This document shows positions 28,479 through 36,910 of a stretch of DNA of 64,000 nt, piece by piece (positions within the stretch are counted from its first letter, which is position 1; every line of letters starts with the position of its first letter). A model generated the notes under the pieces. The model saw only the letters and a program-made list of their open reading frames with translations. It made no database searches and was not told the origin of the DNA. A program made the translations under genes and the position numbers. Source of the DNA: Gordonia sputi NBRC 100414 (lineage in GTDB: Bacteria; Actinomycetota; Actinomycetes; Mycobacteriales; Mycobacteriaceae); the NCBI RefSeq assembly GCF_000248055.1, contig NZ_BAFC01000046.1, positions 1-64,000 of the forward strand, in the 5' to 3' direction.

Positions 28479-28994
28479 ATGTCTGCCGAGCCGAACAAGA
28501 AGCACAAGAAGGATCCGACGCAGCGCGACGCCCGCCCGATCGTGTGGATGATCGGGTTTCTCGTTGTCGCCATGATCGTCTACTTCGTGCTGCTCGGCAG
28601 GACCGGTGTGCAACTCATCGCGCACGGCGGCGTCGTGGCGGTGGGGCTCGGCATCGGTGTGTTGATCCTGCCGTTCCTCGGTGCGTGGCTGATCTGGTCG
28701 ACGCTGCGTGCGGGTATCGAACATCAGAAACTGGCGCGGATCATGGCGCAGGAGGGGCGTGAACTCAACGTCTCCGACCTGCCGCGTCGAGCGTCGGGTC
28801 GCATCGAACGCGAGGCCGCGGACGAACTCTTCGCACAGGTCAAGCAGGAGTGGGAAGCGAACCCCTCCGATTGGCACAACACGTATCGGATCGCGCGCGC
28901 CTACGACTACGCGGGAGATCGCTCCCGAGCCAGAGAGATGATGAAGCGTGCTGTGGCCCAGTTCCATGGACGTGACGAGCGGCCCAGCACATGA
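28479..28994 (+). CDS. Conserved membrane protein of the dapB cluster
   Basis: 171 residues. A basic N-terminus (NKKHKKDPTQRDARP) leads to two hydrophobic helices (about 22-42 and 50-72), then a soluble helical tail with DWHNTYRIARAYDYAGDRSRARE, which looks like a TPR-like hairpin. Position matches Rv2772c next to dapB. Function unknown. Overlaps the next gene by 4 nt. Confidence 0.75.
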   Translation: MSAEPNKKHKKDPTQRDARPIVWMIGFLVVAMIVYFVLLGRTGVQLIAHGGVVAVGLGIGVLILPFLGAWLIWSTLRAGIEHQKLARIMAQEGRELNVSDLPRRASGRIEREAADELFAQVKQEWEANPSDWHNTYRIARAYDYAGDRSRAREMMKRAVAQFHGRDERPST

Positions 28995-29560
28995 GTGACG
29001 CTGTCCGTGCGCTGCTGGATGCGGAGCAGCTCTGGGCCGACGCGCTCGCGCAGGTCGGTCCGGCTGCGCTCGATCGCCGCAGTGGCGCCGATGGCTGGAC
29101 CAACCGCGACCTCATCAATCACGTCACCGGCGGTGGCCATCGATACGCGATGCTGCTCGCGGGTGCGAGTGCCGGCGATGTCGAGACGACCAGGGACTCC
29201 GACTACATCGTCGACGATCCGGTTGGTGAGTTCTGGTGCTACGAAACCATGCTGCGCGAGTCCGCAGCGGCCGCTGACCTCAGCGCTGCCGTGGATCATC
29301 GGGCCGGGCAGCGCTCGGGTGACGACCTGCTGATCATGCGCGCCATGGATCTCGCGCTGCACACCCACGACCTCTGCGTCGGTATCGGAATCAGGTGGGA
29401 GCCGTCGGACGATCTCGTCGAGTACCTTCTCAGCGACGCGTCGCCTCTCATTGAAGAACTCAGGGGCTTGGGCCTTTTCGGCGCTGCTCTCGAGTGCGCC
29501 GACACCGACTCGGCGAGCGCGGCCGATCGGCTCCTGGCGTTTTCCGGACGGGCACGATGA
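28991..29560 (+). CDS. DinB-like / mycothiol-dependent maleylpyruvate isomerase-type protein (TIGR03086-like)
   Basis: 189 residues. The N-terminal helical domain has GWTNRDLINHVTGGGHRYA and ends with MDLALHTHDLCVGIG. His residues in both helices form the expected metal site of the DinB/MDMPI fold. Such proteins often use mycothiol. No substrate can be assigned. ATGA overlap with the upstream membrane protein gene. Confidence 0.78.
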   Translation: MSDAVRALLDAEQLWADALAQVGPAALDRRSGADGWTNRDLINHVTGGGHRYAMLLAGASAGDVETTRDSDYIVDDPVGEFWCYETMLRESAAAADLSAAVDHRAGQRSGDDLLIMRAMDLALHTHDLCVGIGIRWEPSDDLVEYLLSDASPLIEELRGLGLFGAALECADTDSASAADRLLAFSGRAR

Positions 29561-29576
29561 CCTCGGGGAGCAGATC

Positions 29577-30029
29577 ATGAGTCGCCTGCTGATCATCCAT
29601 CACACGCCGTCGCCGCATTGCCAGGCGATGTTCGAGGCGGTGGTGTCCGGCGCGACCGACCCCGAGATCGAGGGGGTCGACGTCGTGCGCCGGGCCGCGC
29701 TGTCGGTATCGACGAGCGACTTCCTCGACGCCGACGGCTACGTCCTTGGCAGCCCGGCGAACCTCGGGTCGATCTCGGGCGCACTCAAGCACGCCTTCGA
29801 CTGCTCCTACTACCAGATCCTCGACTCGACGCGCGGTCGCCCGTTCGGCCTCTACCTTCACGGCAACGAGGGAACGGAAGGCGCGGTGAACGCTGTCGAC
29901 CGGATCACCGCGGGGCTTGGTTGGGAGAAGGCCGCGGAGTACGTGATCGCGTCGAACAAGCCGGACAAGGCGGTCCTCGAGGCGTGCTGGGAGTTGGGCG
30001 CGACCGTGGCCGCGGGTCTCTCGGACTAG
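29577..30029 (+). CDS. Flavodoxin-like NAD(P)H-dependent reductase family protein
   Basis: 150 residues from ATG 29577, with CGGGGAG upstream. The FMN phosphate loop is HHTPSPHCQAM rather than the usual T/S-x-T-G-x-T. GSPANLGSISGALKHAFDCSYY and GLYLHGNEGTEGAVNAVDRI match flavodoxin-fold family members. Electron-transfer role likely, partner unknown. Confidence 0.75.
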   Translation: MSRLLIIHHTPSPHCQAMFEAVVSGATDPEIEGVDVVRRAALSVSTSDFLDADGYVLGSPANLGSISGALKHAFDCSYYQILDSTRGRPFGLYLHGNEGTEGAVNAVDRITAGLGWEKAAEYVIASNKPDKAVLEACWELGATVAAGLSD

Positions 30030-30052
30030 GCTCCCCGGGCAGATCGACATCA

Positions 30053-30117
30053 CAGACGCGGCTCGAATTGGCAAACGCGGCCGGTACACCAGCCGCGTCT
30101 GCCGACTCGAGCCGCGT
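30053..30117. repeat. Overlapping inverted repeats with alternative pairing
   Basis: CAGACGCGGCT (30053-30063) is perfectly complementary to AGCCGCGTCTG (30091-30101). The overlapping ACGCGGCTCGA (30056-30066) is perfectly complementary to TCGAGCCGCGT (30107-30117). The two stems exclude each other. They lie in the 293-bp spacer after the flavodoxin gene. Confidence 0.7.
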
Positions 30118-30268
30118 GTGGAACGTCGAGTTTCGACAAGCGGCACCACCGCCCAGTTTGTGCCGACTTTGCCGTGATCTACGACGAATCTGCGCAACTG
30201 CTGGAAGACTTGCGCAGTCAATCGTCGGTGAGTGCGGAGGGCGTCAATCGTGAGAGGTTCAGGCTCGT

Positions 30269-30304
30269 CGTGGCAGGCAGTGGCTTCGTGGCAGGCAGTG
30301 GCTT
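30269..30304. repeat. 18-bp tandem duplication upstream of the GAP-family gene
   Basis: Two identical copies of CGTGGCAGGCAGTGGCTT end 18 nt before GTG 30323. Confidence 0.85.
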
Positions 30305-30322
30305 CGTGACGGGAGTACCGGC

Positions 30323-31000
30323 GTGATCGCCACCGCCGTTGGAGATGTGTTGCCGATCGCGGTGACGGTCGCGATCAGTCCGGTCGCGATCATCTCGGGT
30401 GTCGTGCTCCTGTTGTCCGAACACGGCCGCGCCAAAGCGGTTCTCTTTGCTGTGGGGTGGATCATCAGTCTGCTCGTCGTGACGGGCATCGCGGTCGCGG
30501 TGACGGACGTGGCAGAAGAGGATTCACCCGCCGCCACGGATGACGGAGTCAAGATCTTCACCCTGATTCTCGGGGTGATCTTCCTTGGACTCGCAGTGGT
30601 TGCCTGGCGAAAGCGACCCGCACCAGGTGAGCCGGCGAGCGAAGCGAAACTGCTGGCCAGGGTGACGGCGATGTCGGGGCTGTCGGTGTTGGGGCTCGGA
30701 CTCATCGAGGCGGTGGCAATCGTGAAGAACGTGCCACTCAGTTTCGGCGCGGGGGCGCGCATAGCCGAGGACACCGGGAACCGGTCAGAGGCGTGGATAG
30801 TGCTGGTGATCTTTGTCCTCATCGCCAGTCTCGGCATCCTGCTTCCGCTGCTCATTGCGATAGTGGGAGGTCACCGGCTCGATCCGGCGCTGAACAACTT
30901 CAGGGAGTGGCTCGAGGCAAACATCTCGCCGATCACCATCATTACGTGTCTCGTCGTCGGCGTGTACTTCATCGGCAAAGGTCTCGCAGTGTTCTCATGA
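30323..31000 (+). CDS. GAP-family (Sap-like) membrane protein
   Basis: 225 residues with six hydrophobic helices: N-terminal GDVLPIAVTVAISPVAII, a short charged loop (WRKRPAPGEPASEAKL) and a C-terminal NISPITIITCLVVGVY. GAP-family proteins in mycobacteria (Gap, Sap) help export glycopeptidolipids or sulfolipids. The substrate here is unknown. This is the intact paralogue of the frameshifted gene at 25129. Start taken as GTG 30323. Confidence 0.82.
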   Translation: MIATAVGDVLPIAVTVAISPVAIISGVVLLLSEHGRAKAVLFAVGWIISLLVVTGIAVAVTDVAEEDSPAATDDGVKIFTLILGVIFLGLAVVAWRKRPAPGEPASEAKLLARVTAMSGLSVLGLGLIEAVAIVKNVPLSFGAGARIAEDTGNRSEAWIVLVIFVLIASLGILLPLLIAIVGGHRLDPALNNFREWLEANISPITIITCLVVGVYFIGKGLAVFS

Positions 31001-31046
31001 GGGCGGTTCTCACGAGGGCTGGTCATTCCGCGGACTGGTCATTCCG
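30992..31046. repeat. Two adjacent degenerate tandem duplications
   Basis: TTCTCATGAGGGCGG / TTCTCACGAGGGCTG (15-bp period from 30992) is followed by CTGGTCATTCCG twice at 16-bp period (31019, 31035). They span the end of the GAP gene and the stop codon of the HNH gene. Confidence 0.75.
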
Positions 31047-31410
31047 TGGGTTGCGCTTCGTCGACGGTGTCGGTCAGTTCGGCGATGATCTGCGCCTGCC
31101 GGACCAGGAACAAACGTTCGTCGAGCTTCTTGCGACGCATCCAGGTGGTGACCTCGGTATTGCACTTGCTGGCGTTGCACGAGCGGCAGCACGGCACCAC
31201 GTTGCTCAGGGTGTAGCGACCACCACGGGAGATCGCCAACATGCAATCGCGTTGTAGCGCAACACCATCGGCGTGGCAGTACGCGCATCCGCCCCACGCC
31301 TCCTGAAGTGCTTCCCACTGGAGTGGAGTCAGGTCGTGTGACTTCGACGCGACTCGTGACCTGCGACGTCGTGCGTAGCGGTTGGCGCGGGTACGCGGGC
31401 GGGGAGGCAC
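31039..31410 (-). CDS. HNH-endonuclease-fold protein
   Basis: 123 residues. A basic N-terminus (RYARRRRSRVASK) precedes a zinc-ribbon HNH fold: C42-x2-C45, then RDCMLAISRGGRYTLSN, then C75-x2-C78 and NASKCN. In the usual HNH the central motif is D-H; here it is Asp55-Cys56, so the catalytic His is replaced and nuclease activity is uncertain. The GTG start is 6 nt after a TAGGCT hexamer. Divergent from thyA with a 106-bp spacer. Confidence 0.82.
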   Translation of the reverse strand: MPPRPRTRANRYARRRRSRVASKSHDLTPLQWEALQEAWGGCAYCHADGVALQRDCMLAISRGGRYTLSNVVPCCRSCNASKCNTEVTTWMRRKKLDERLFLVRQAQIIAELTDTVDEAQPTE

Positions 31411-31416
31411 GCGTCG

Positions 31417-31422
31417 AGCCTA
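31417..31422 (-). promoter_or_regulatory. -10 element of the HNH gene (leaderless)
   Basis: TAGGCT on the minus strand, 6 nt before GTG 31410. Confidence 0.5.
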
Positions 31423-31503
31423 GTCTGTTGTCACCACACATCACACGAGCCACACGCAACCCACAAGGGGTGTCGCAGGGGCAGGGGGCAGGTGCGGCGG
31501 CCC

Positions 31504-31509
31504 TAGACT
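31504..31509 (+). promoter_or_regulatory. -10 element of thyA (leaderless)
   Basis: TAGACT, 7 nt before GTG 31517. Confidence 0.5.
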
Positions 31510-31516
31510 GGCAGTC

Positions 31517-32350
31517 GTGAGTACGGCCATCCGCGACCTCAGCTCGACAGAGACGATTCCGACGCCATATGAAGACCTGCTGCGTCTGGTGATGGACACC
31601 GGCACGCCCAAGGCCGATCGCACCGGGACCGGAACGCGCAGTCTGTTCGGGCATCAGCTCCGCTACGACCTCGCTCAGGGTTTCCCACTGATCACCACCA
31701 AGAAGGTGCATCTGAAGTCGATCATCTACGAATTGCTGTGGTTTCTGCGCGGCGACTCGAACGTGCGATGGCTTCAGGACAGGGGCGTGACGATCTGGGA
31801 CGAGTGGGCCGACGAGAACGGCGAACTCGGCCCTGTCTACGGCGTCCAATGGAGAAGCTGGCCGACGCCGTCGGGCGAGCACATCGACCAGATTTCCGCG
31901 GCGCTCGAGATGCTCAAGACCAATCCCGACTCGCGACGCAACATCGTGTCCGCGTGGAACGTGGGGGAGATCCCTCAGATGGCGCTACCGCCGTGTCACG
32001 CGTTCTTCCAGTTCTATGTGGCCGACGGCAAGCTGTCGTGTCAGCTCTATCAGCGCAGTGCTGATCTGTTCCTCGGAGTGCCGTTCAACATCGCGTCGTA
32101 CGCGTTGCTCACGCACATGATGGCGCAGCAAGCTGGTCTCGACGTCGGGGAGTTCGTCTGGACCGGCGGCGACTGCCACATCTACGACAACCACGTCGAC
32201 CAGGTCAACCGGCAACTCTCGCGTGAGCCGTATCCGTATCCGACGCTTCGGCTGACTCCGCGCGAGTCGATCTTCGACTACGAGTTCGACGACGTCGAGA
32301 TCGTCGACTATCAGTCACACCCAGGCATCAAGGCGCCGGTCGCGGTCTGA
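31517..32350 (+). CDS. thyA: Thymidylate synthase (folate-oxidising)
   Basis: 277 residues; converts dUMP to dTMP using methylene-tetrahydrofolate and yields dihydrofolate. The dUMP-binding [11 protein letters not shown], catalytic Cys160 in [10 protein letters not shown], and [18 protein letters not shown] are all present. An intrinsic terminator follows. dfrA, which recycles its product, lies downstream after an inserted hydrolase gene. A second, unrelated synthase (thyX) is 6 kb away. Confidence 0.97.
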   Translation: MSTAIRDLSSTETIPTPYEDLLRLVMDTGTPKADRTGTGTRSLFGHQLRYDLAQGFPLITTKKVHLKSIIYELLWFLRGDSNVRWLQDRGVTIWDEWADENGELGPVYGVQWRSWPTPSGEHIDQISAALEMLKTNPDSRRNIVSAWNVGEIPQMALPPCHAFFQFYVADGKLSCQLYQRSADLFLGVPFNIASYALLTHMMAQQAGLDVGEFVWTGGDCHIYDNHVDQVNRQLSREPYPYPTLRLTPRESIFDYEFDDVEIVDYQSHPGIKAPVAV

Positions 32351-32360
32351 TTCGAGAAGT

Positions 32361-32385
32361 CTCCGTTCGTGTCCTCCGAACGGAG
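32361..32385 (+). terminator. Intrinsic terminator of thyA
   Basis: CTCCGTTCG, 7-nt loop, CGAACGGAG, followed by GGTTTCTT. It starts 11 nt after the stop. Confidence 0.85.
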
Positions 32386-32426
32386 GGTTTCTTGCGGCCT
32401 GATTTTCAGTACCGATGGTATCGAAG

Positions 32427-32442
32427 TGTGATGTGTGTTACA
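32427..32442. promoter_or_regulatory. CRP-like palindrome upstream of the PE-PPE hydrolase
   Basis: TGTGA-N6-TTACA differs at one base from the mycobacterial CRP consensus TGTGA-N6-TCACA. A further symmetry TGATGT/ACATCA overlaps it. It lies about 140 bp before the start codon. Confidence 0.35.
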
Positions 32443-32579
32443 TCATGACGTGCCGAGCGGAGATCTGATGGGCCTAACCGCACTCTGCCGGTCTCGTTGA
32501 TCGGGCGCACCGTGCGACCAACGGGCTGACTATCGAAGTCGGGTCGGGAGCGGTAGGCCCGATCGGTTGGTAACTACAT

Positions 32580-34271
32580 ATGGGATCGATTCTGCGTGTC
32601 TGCGCCGCGATGGCGTCGGCGATCGGTGGCGTCATCGGAGCTGTCTGGGCGGCTGCCGCCATGACGGTGGCGAACGCGGCGACCGTCACGGCACTCATCA
32701 TGGGTGGTACCTGGAATCCGTTGGTGGACTTCGGTCCTCAAGCGCAAACCGACGAGTTCGTCGACACCTATCTCAATCTCATCGCGTCGAACTACCTCGC
32801 GCAGGCCAGTGGTGTGAACGCGGCCGACCTCAACAAGGTCGCCGTGTACACGCCGGAGGAGTTCGCGCCGTTCACCGCGGGCGACCTGAGTTTCGATCGT
32901 TCGGTCGCGCTCGGAGTGGCGAATCTGAGCGCCTGCATATCGGGAGCCACTGCGTGTCCGCGCAATCTCTCGTTCGGCACGCCCGCAGCGGGCGATCAGC
33001 TCGTCGTGTTCGGATACTCGCAGAGCACCAGGATCGCGGCGATCACCAAGCGATCGCTGATCGACTACTACTCGAGCGTCGGCTGGGCGTCGGCCCCCGA
33101 CGTCTCTTTCGTTCTGGCCGCGGACGTGAACAGGCCCAACGGGGGAATCCTCGCGAGGTTCGCTGGATTGTCGATTCCGTTCCTCGGCATCAGCATGGAC
33201 GGCGCGGCGCCGACAAACAGTTGCGTCGACGGCCAATGCTATTTCCGCACAACCGATATCAGCTTCCAGTACGACGGCTTCTCGGACTTCCCGTCACACC
33301 CTCTCAACGTGATCGCCGACCTGAACGCGGTTCTCGGCATCGCCTATCAGCACGGCCTCTATCCATTTGAATCACCGTTGGGCGCACCGGGAACCGTCGA
33401 TCAGGGCGAGTACGGCGACACGCACTATTACATGATCCCGGCAGAGGTCCTGCCGATCCTCGTTCCACTGGTGGGCGTGCTACCCGCGACGTGGATCACC
33501 GCACTGGACATGCCACTGCGGACCATCATCGAGATGGGCTACAACCGAGAGCTCAGCCCCGGGGAACCGCTTGCGGCGCAGTGGTTCCGGTTCTCTCCGG
33601 TGCGTGACGCCATCACCGTCGCGATCGCGCTTGCGACAGGGATCGACGACGCCGTCGCGCAGAAGACCGGAGATCCGTCCAACCGGCCACTGGGCACCAC
33701 CGCGATCAGCGGACCGTTCGGGGTGCCGGAGTTCAGCTTCCGTGACTGGTTCGACGCCGCGCATCCCGGCAGTTCAGCGGGTTCGTCGCTCAGTTCGAGC
33801 GTCGAGGTCTCAGCGGCTCCTGTCGCCGCTGACACACCGACGGCTCCCGCCGTGGCCGGAGCGCGATCCGCGGTGGTGAACGATCCGATCTCGACGCCGT
33901 CCGGTCAGCGCGGAACAGATGCGATGGCGCCGCAGGGCGTCGAATCCGGCGGGGCGTCGGCGAATGCGACACCACCGACTGATCAGTCGGATTCGGACCC
34001 ATCCGCAGCTTCGACGACGCCCCCGCAGGTGACGAAGCCCAATGCCCAACCGCAGGTGCACCCGGAGGGCGAAGCGAAACGCCCCGCGACGGTAGGTGAC
34101 CCGGCAGGCGGTGGCAGTCGACCGGGCGACGACGCGCCGGGTGCCGCCGCCACGGGAACGACACAGTCTGGTGGTGTCACGGATGCCGGGAACAGTGCAG
34201 GACAGGATGATTCGACGAAGGGTGACCGGGAAGGGTCCGCGCTGGGAGAGCCTGTCGGACCCCGGCGGTAG
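32580..34271 (+). CDS. Secreted PE-PPE-domain serine hydrolase
   Basis: 563 residues. A Sec-type signal runs to about residue 34 (VANAA). The PE-PPE alpha/beta-hydrolase domain (about 38-300) starts MGGTWNPLVDFGP and holds the nucleophile elbow GYSQS with Ser147. A low-complexity Ser/Ala/Pro/Thr-rich tail of about 150 residues follows position 400, possibly wall-associated. There is no PE or PPE N-terminal module, only the hydrolase domain, which in mycobacteria has esterase/lipase or trehalose-ester activity. It sits between thyA and dfrA, which are neighbours in M. tuberculosis, so it may be inserted. Substrate unknown. Confidence 0.85.
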   Translation: MGSILRVCAAMASAIGGVIGAVWAAAAMTVANAATVTALIMGGTWNPLVDFGPQAQTDEFVDTYLNLIASNYLAQASGVNAADLNKVAVYTPEEFAPFTAGDLSFDRSVALGVANLSACISGATACPRNLSFGTPAAGDQLVVFGYSQSTRIAAITKRSLIDYYSSVGWASAPDVSFVLAADVNRPNGGILARFAGLSIPFLGISMDGAAPTNSCVDGQCYFRTTDISFQYDGFSDFPSHPLNVIADLNAVLGIAYQHGLYPFESPLGAPGTVDQGEYGDTHYYMIPAEVLPILVPLVGVLPATWITALDMPLRTIIEMGYNRELSPGEPLAAQWFRFSPVRDAITVAIALATGIDDAVAQKTGDPSNRPLGTTAISGPFGVPEFSFRDWFDAAHPGSSAGSSLSSSVEVSAAPVAADTPTAPAVAGARSAVVNDPISTPSGQRGTDAMAPQGVESGGASANATPPTDQSDSDPSAASTTPPQVTKPNAQPQVHPEGEAKRPATVGDPAGGGSRPGDDAPGAAATGTTQSGGVTDAGNSAGQDDSTKGDREGSALGEPVGPRR

Positions 34272-34274
34272 TCT
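34269..34274 (+). promoter_or_regulatory. -10 element of dfrA (leaderless)
   Basis: TAGTCT, 6 nt before ATG 34281. The hexamer overlaps the stop codon of the hydrolase gene. Confidence 0.5.
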
Positions 34275-34280
34275 CTGTCC

Positions 34281-34805
34281 ATGGCCACTGGCATCACACT
34301 CATCTGGGCGCAGGATCGTGTCGGCGCCATCGGGCGTCAGAACACGATCCCGTGGCGCGTCCCCGAGGACATGCGCCGGTTCCGCGAACTGACAGGCACC
34401 GACCCGGTCGTGATGGGACGAAAGACGTGGGAGTCGCTGCCCGAGCGATTCCGCCCGCTGCCGGAACGTCGCAACGTCGTGGTCACCCGGAACACTGACT
34501 ACGTCGCGCCAGGGGCAGAGATCGCTGGCTCGCTGCGCGAAGCGCTGGATCGGATCGTCGGCGCCGTCACGGTGATGGGTGGCGGCGCGATCTACGAGGC
34601 CGCGATGGAACACGCCACGCGCTTGCACGTCACCGAGATCGATCTGCTCGTCGAGGGAGCCGACGCGTTTGCGCCCGAGATCGACCCATACGGATGGGAG
34701 GTCGCGCAGGCCACGTCGTGGGAGACGTCGTCTGGCGGGCTTCGCTATCGCTTCGTCGACTACTCGCGTCACCGCACGGCGTCGGATGTGCGTCGAGGAG
34801 CTTGA
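34281..34805 (+). CDS. dfrA: Dihydrofolate reductase
   Basis: 174 residues; NADPH-dependent reduction of dihydrofolate produced by ThyA; trimethoprim target. It shows LIWAQDRVGAIGRQNTIPWR, PEDMRRFRELT with the acidic active-site residue, MGRKTWESLP and VMGGGAIYEAA. Length and motifs are normal. The YcaQ-like gene starts 11 nt downstream. Confidence 0.96.
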   Translation: MATGITLIWAQDRVGAIGRQNTIPWRVPEDMRRFRELTGTDPVVMGRKTWESLPERFRPLPERRNVVVTRNTDYVAPGAEIAGSLREALDRIVGAVTVMGGGAIYEAAMEHATRLHVTEIDLLVEGADAFAPEIDPYGWEVAQATSWETSSGGLRYRFVDYSRHRTASDVRRGA

Positions 34806-34816
34806 TCATCTCCGCG

Positions 34817-36061
34817 ATGGCACCTCCCGAGCTCTCGGCCGCGCAGGCGGCCCGAATCGCCCTCACCGCACAGGGATTCGGTCCTCGACCTTCCGCGGGA
34901 ACCGTCACGCGCAGACAGGTCTCGCGGATCGTCGAACGCACGCGACTGATCCAGATGGATTCGGTGAACATCGCGGTGCGAGCGCACTATCTGCCGTTGT
35001 TCTCGCGGCTCGGCTCCTACGACCGAACCCTGCTCGACCGCGCCGCGTGGCATCCCGGGCGGGCCACTCGGATGCTCGTCGAATATTGGGCGCACGAGGC
35101 CGCACTGATCCCGGTCGACGACTGGCCGTTGTTCGGCTGGCGGATGGAGGAGTATCGGGACGGACGGTATCTCCACACGCGAGAACTCATGCGCGACAAC
35201 CGGGTTCTCGCGGCGGACATTCGGGCGCTCATCGGCGAGATCGGGCCGTCGACGCCGCGTCTGATCGAGAGTCATCTCGGGATCGAGCGCGAACCCAGCG
35301 CACCCGGCGGCTGGTGGAACCGCGGCGATGTGAAGCATCTGTGTGAGGCGATGTTCGCCTCCGGTGAGTTGTCGGCTGTGCGAGACGCGAACTTCGGACG
35401 CCACTACGACCTCACCGAGCGCGTCGTCGGCGAGGTCGCGCAGCGTCGCATCGACAGGGTCGATGCGCACAGGCAGTTGGTGACGAATGCTGCTGCGGCG
35501 CTTGGCGTCGCGACAGTCGCCGACCTCGCCGACTACTACCGGCTCAAGCCTGCCGAGGTTCGCGATGTCGTCGCTGAGTTGGTGGAAGACGCAGCGCTGC
35601 AACAGGTGTCGGTGCGTGGCTGGAAAGACGCCGCGTTTATGCACGCCGACACCGTGATTCCGCGTCGCATCGCCGCTGCGGACGGGCGGTCGACGCTGCT
35701 CTCGCCCTTTGATCCGCTGGTCTTCTTTCGTCCGCGCGCCGAACGGCTCTTCGGTTTCCGGTATCGCATCGAGATCTACGTCCCCGAGCACAAGCGCGTA
35801 CACGGCTACTACGTGCATCCCTATCTACTCGGCGACGAGATCGTCGCCCGCGTCGATCTCAAGGCCGACCGCGCCGCGGGTGTGCTTCGGGTGCCTGCGG
35901 CTCACCTCGAGGAGGGGCGTGACGCAGGCATGGTCGCCGAGCGTCTCGCGACCGACCTCGCGACGACCGCGCAGTGGCTCGGACTCGACGGCGTCGAGGT
36001 CGGTTCCCGTGGCGATCTGGCTGCCACGTTGGCTCATGCCACCGTCGGGGCTTCGGCATGA
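34817..36061 (+). CDS. YcaQ/AlkX-family DNA glycosylase (winged-helix, HTH_42)
   Basis: 414 residues. The active-site loop RLIQMDSVNIAVRAHYLPLF contains the Q-x-D pair used by YcaQ to unhook interstrand crosslinks. LVEYWAHEAALIP and the C-terminal LLSPFDPLVFFRPRAE and YVPEHKRVHGYYVHPYLLGD are family hallmarks. ATG 34817 is chosen; upstream codons lie in dfrA. Likely role: excision of bulky alkylated or crosslinked bases. Coexpression with dfrA would follow from the 11-nt gap. Confidence 0.85.
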   Translation: MAPPELSAAQAARIALTAQGFGPRPSAGTVTRRQVSRIVERTRLIQMDSVNIAVRAHYLPLFSRLGSYDRTLLDRAAWHPGRATRMLVEYWAHEAALIPVDDWPLFGWRMEEYRDGRYLHTRELMRDNRVLAADIRALIGEIGPSTPRLIESHLGIEREPSAPGGWWNRGDVKHLCEAMFASGELSAVRDANFGRHYDLTERVVGEVAQRRIDRVDAHRQLVTNAAAALGVATVADLADYYRLKPAEVRDVVAELVEDAALQQVSVRGWKDAAFMHADTVIPRRIAAADGRSTLLSPFDPLVFFRPRAERLFGFRYRIEIYVPEHKRVHGYYVHPYLLGDEIVARVDLKADRAAGVLRVPAAHLEEGRDAGMVAERLATDLATTAQWLGLDGVEVGSRGDLAATLAHATVGASA

Positions 36062-36130
36062 CATGCTGTTTCCGGCTTTGAGTCAATCCAGCAGGCATTC
36101 ACCACATCGAAGAGTTCACGAGAGGTACCG

Positions 36131-36895
36131 ATGACGGTCACGCACGACGGGCGCACCTACCAACTGGTCATGTTCGACCTCGACGACACCCTGGCACCGT
36201 CGAAGAGCCCCATGGACGACTCCATGGTCGAGGTCTTCGGCCGACTACTCGACCGCAGCATAGCGTGCATCATCTCGGGCGGTAATTTCGATCAGTTCCA
36301 GGTGCAGGTGCTCGACCGACTCGGCGACGACGTGAATCGTGCGAACCTGCATCTGATGCCCACGAACGGCACGCAGTACGTGCGGTGGGACGGCTCCGAA
36401 TGGAAGACCGTGTACGCCGAGTACCTCACCGACGACGAGAAGCAGCGCACCCTGACGACGCTCGAGACCGGCGCGAAAGAACTCGGCCTGTGGGAAACCG
36501 AGACGTGGGGGCCGGTACTGGAGGATCGGGGCAGCCAGATCACGTTCAGCGCGTTGGGGCAGGCTGCTCCCGTCGACGCGAAGAAGGCATGGGATCCCGA
36601 CGGCCGTAAGAAGGAGTCGCTGCGCGCGTACGCGGCCGAACGTCTTCCCGACCTCGAGGTCCGCAGCGGCGGATCGACGTCTGTGGACGTGACCCGCAAG
36701 GGCATCGACAAGTCCTACGGTGCGCGCCGACTGATGGAGATCCTCGACCTCACCGTCGACGACATCCTCTTCTACGGTGACCGGCTCGACGAGGGCGGCA
36801 ACGACCGGCCGGTGATGGAGCTGGGCATCACGTCGATCAGCGTGACCGACTGGCATGACACGCTCGCCAAGCTCACCGCGCTCCTCGACGAGTGA
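36131..36895 (+). CDS. HAD-IIB family hydrolase (phosphomannomutase-like)
   Basis: 254 residues. Motif I is VMFDLDDTLAPSK (nucleophile Asp near 17). Motif II is ISGG; motif III/IV are around GIDKSYGARR and YGDRLDEGGND. A C2-type cap with SQITFSALGQ resembles eukaryotic-type phosphomannomutases and sugar phosphatases. A mannose-phosphate role for the wall is possible, but the exact substrate is not evident. GAGAGG precedes the ATG. Confidence 0.82.
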   Translation: MTVTHDGRTYQLVMFDLDDTLAPSKSPMDDSMVEVFGRLLDRSIACIISGGNFDQFQVQVLDRLGDDVNRANLHLMPTNGTQYVRWDGSEWKTVYAEYLTDDEKQRTLTTLETGAKELGLWETETWGPVLEDRGSQITFSALGQAAPVDAKKAWDPDGRKKESLRAYAAERLPDLEVRSGGSTSVDVTRKGIDKSYGARRLMEILDLTVDDILFYGDRLDEGGNDRPVMELGITSISVTDWHDTLAKLTALLDE

Positions 36896-36910
36896 GCAGA
36901 GTCGGCGTGC

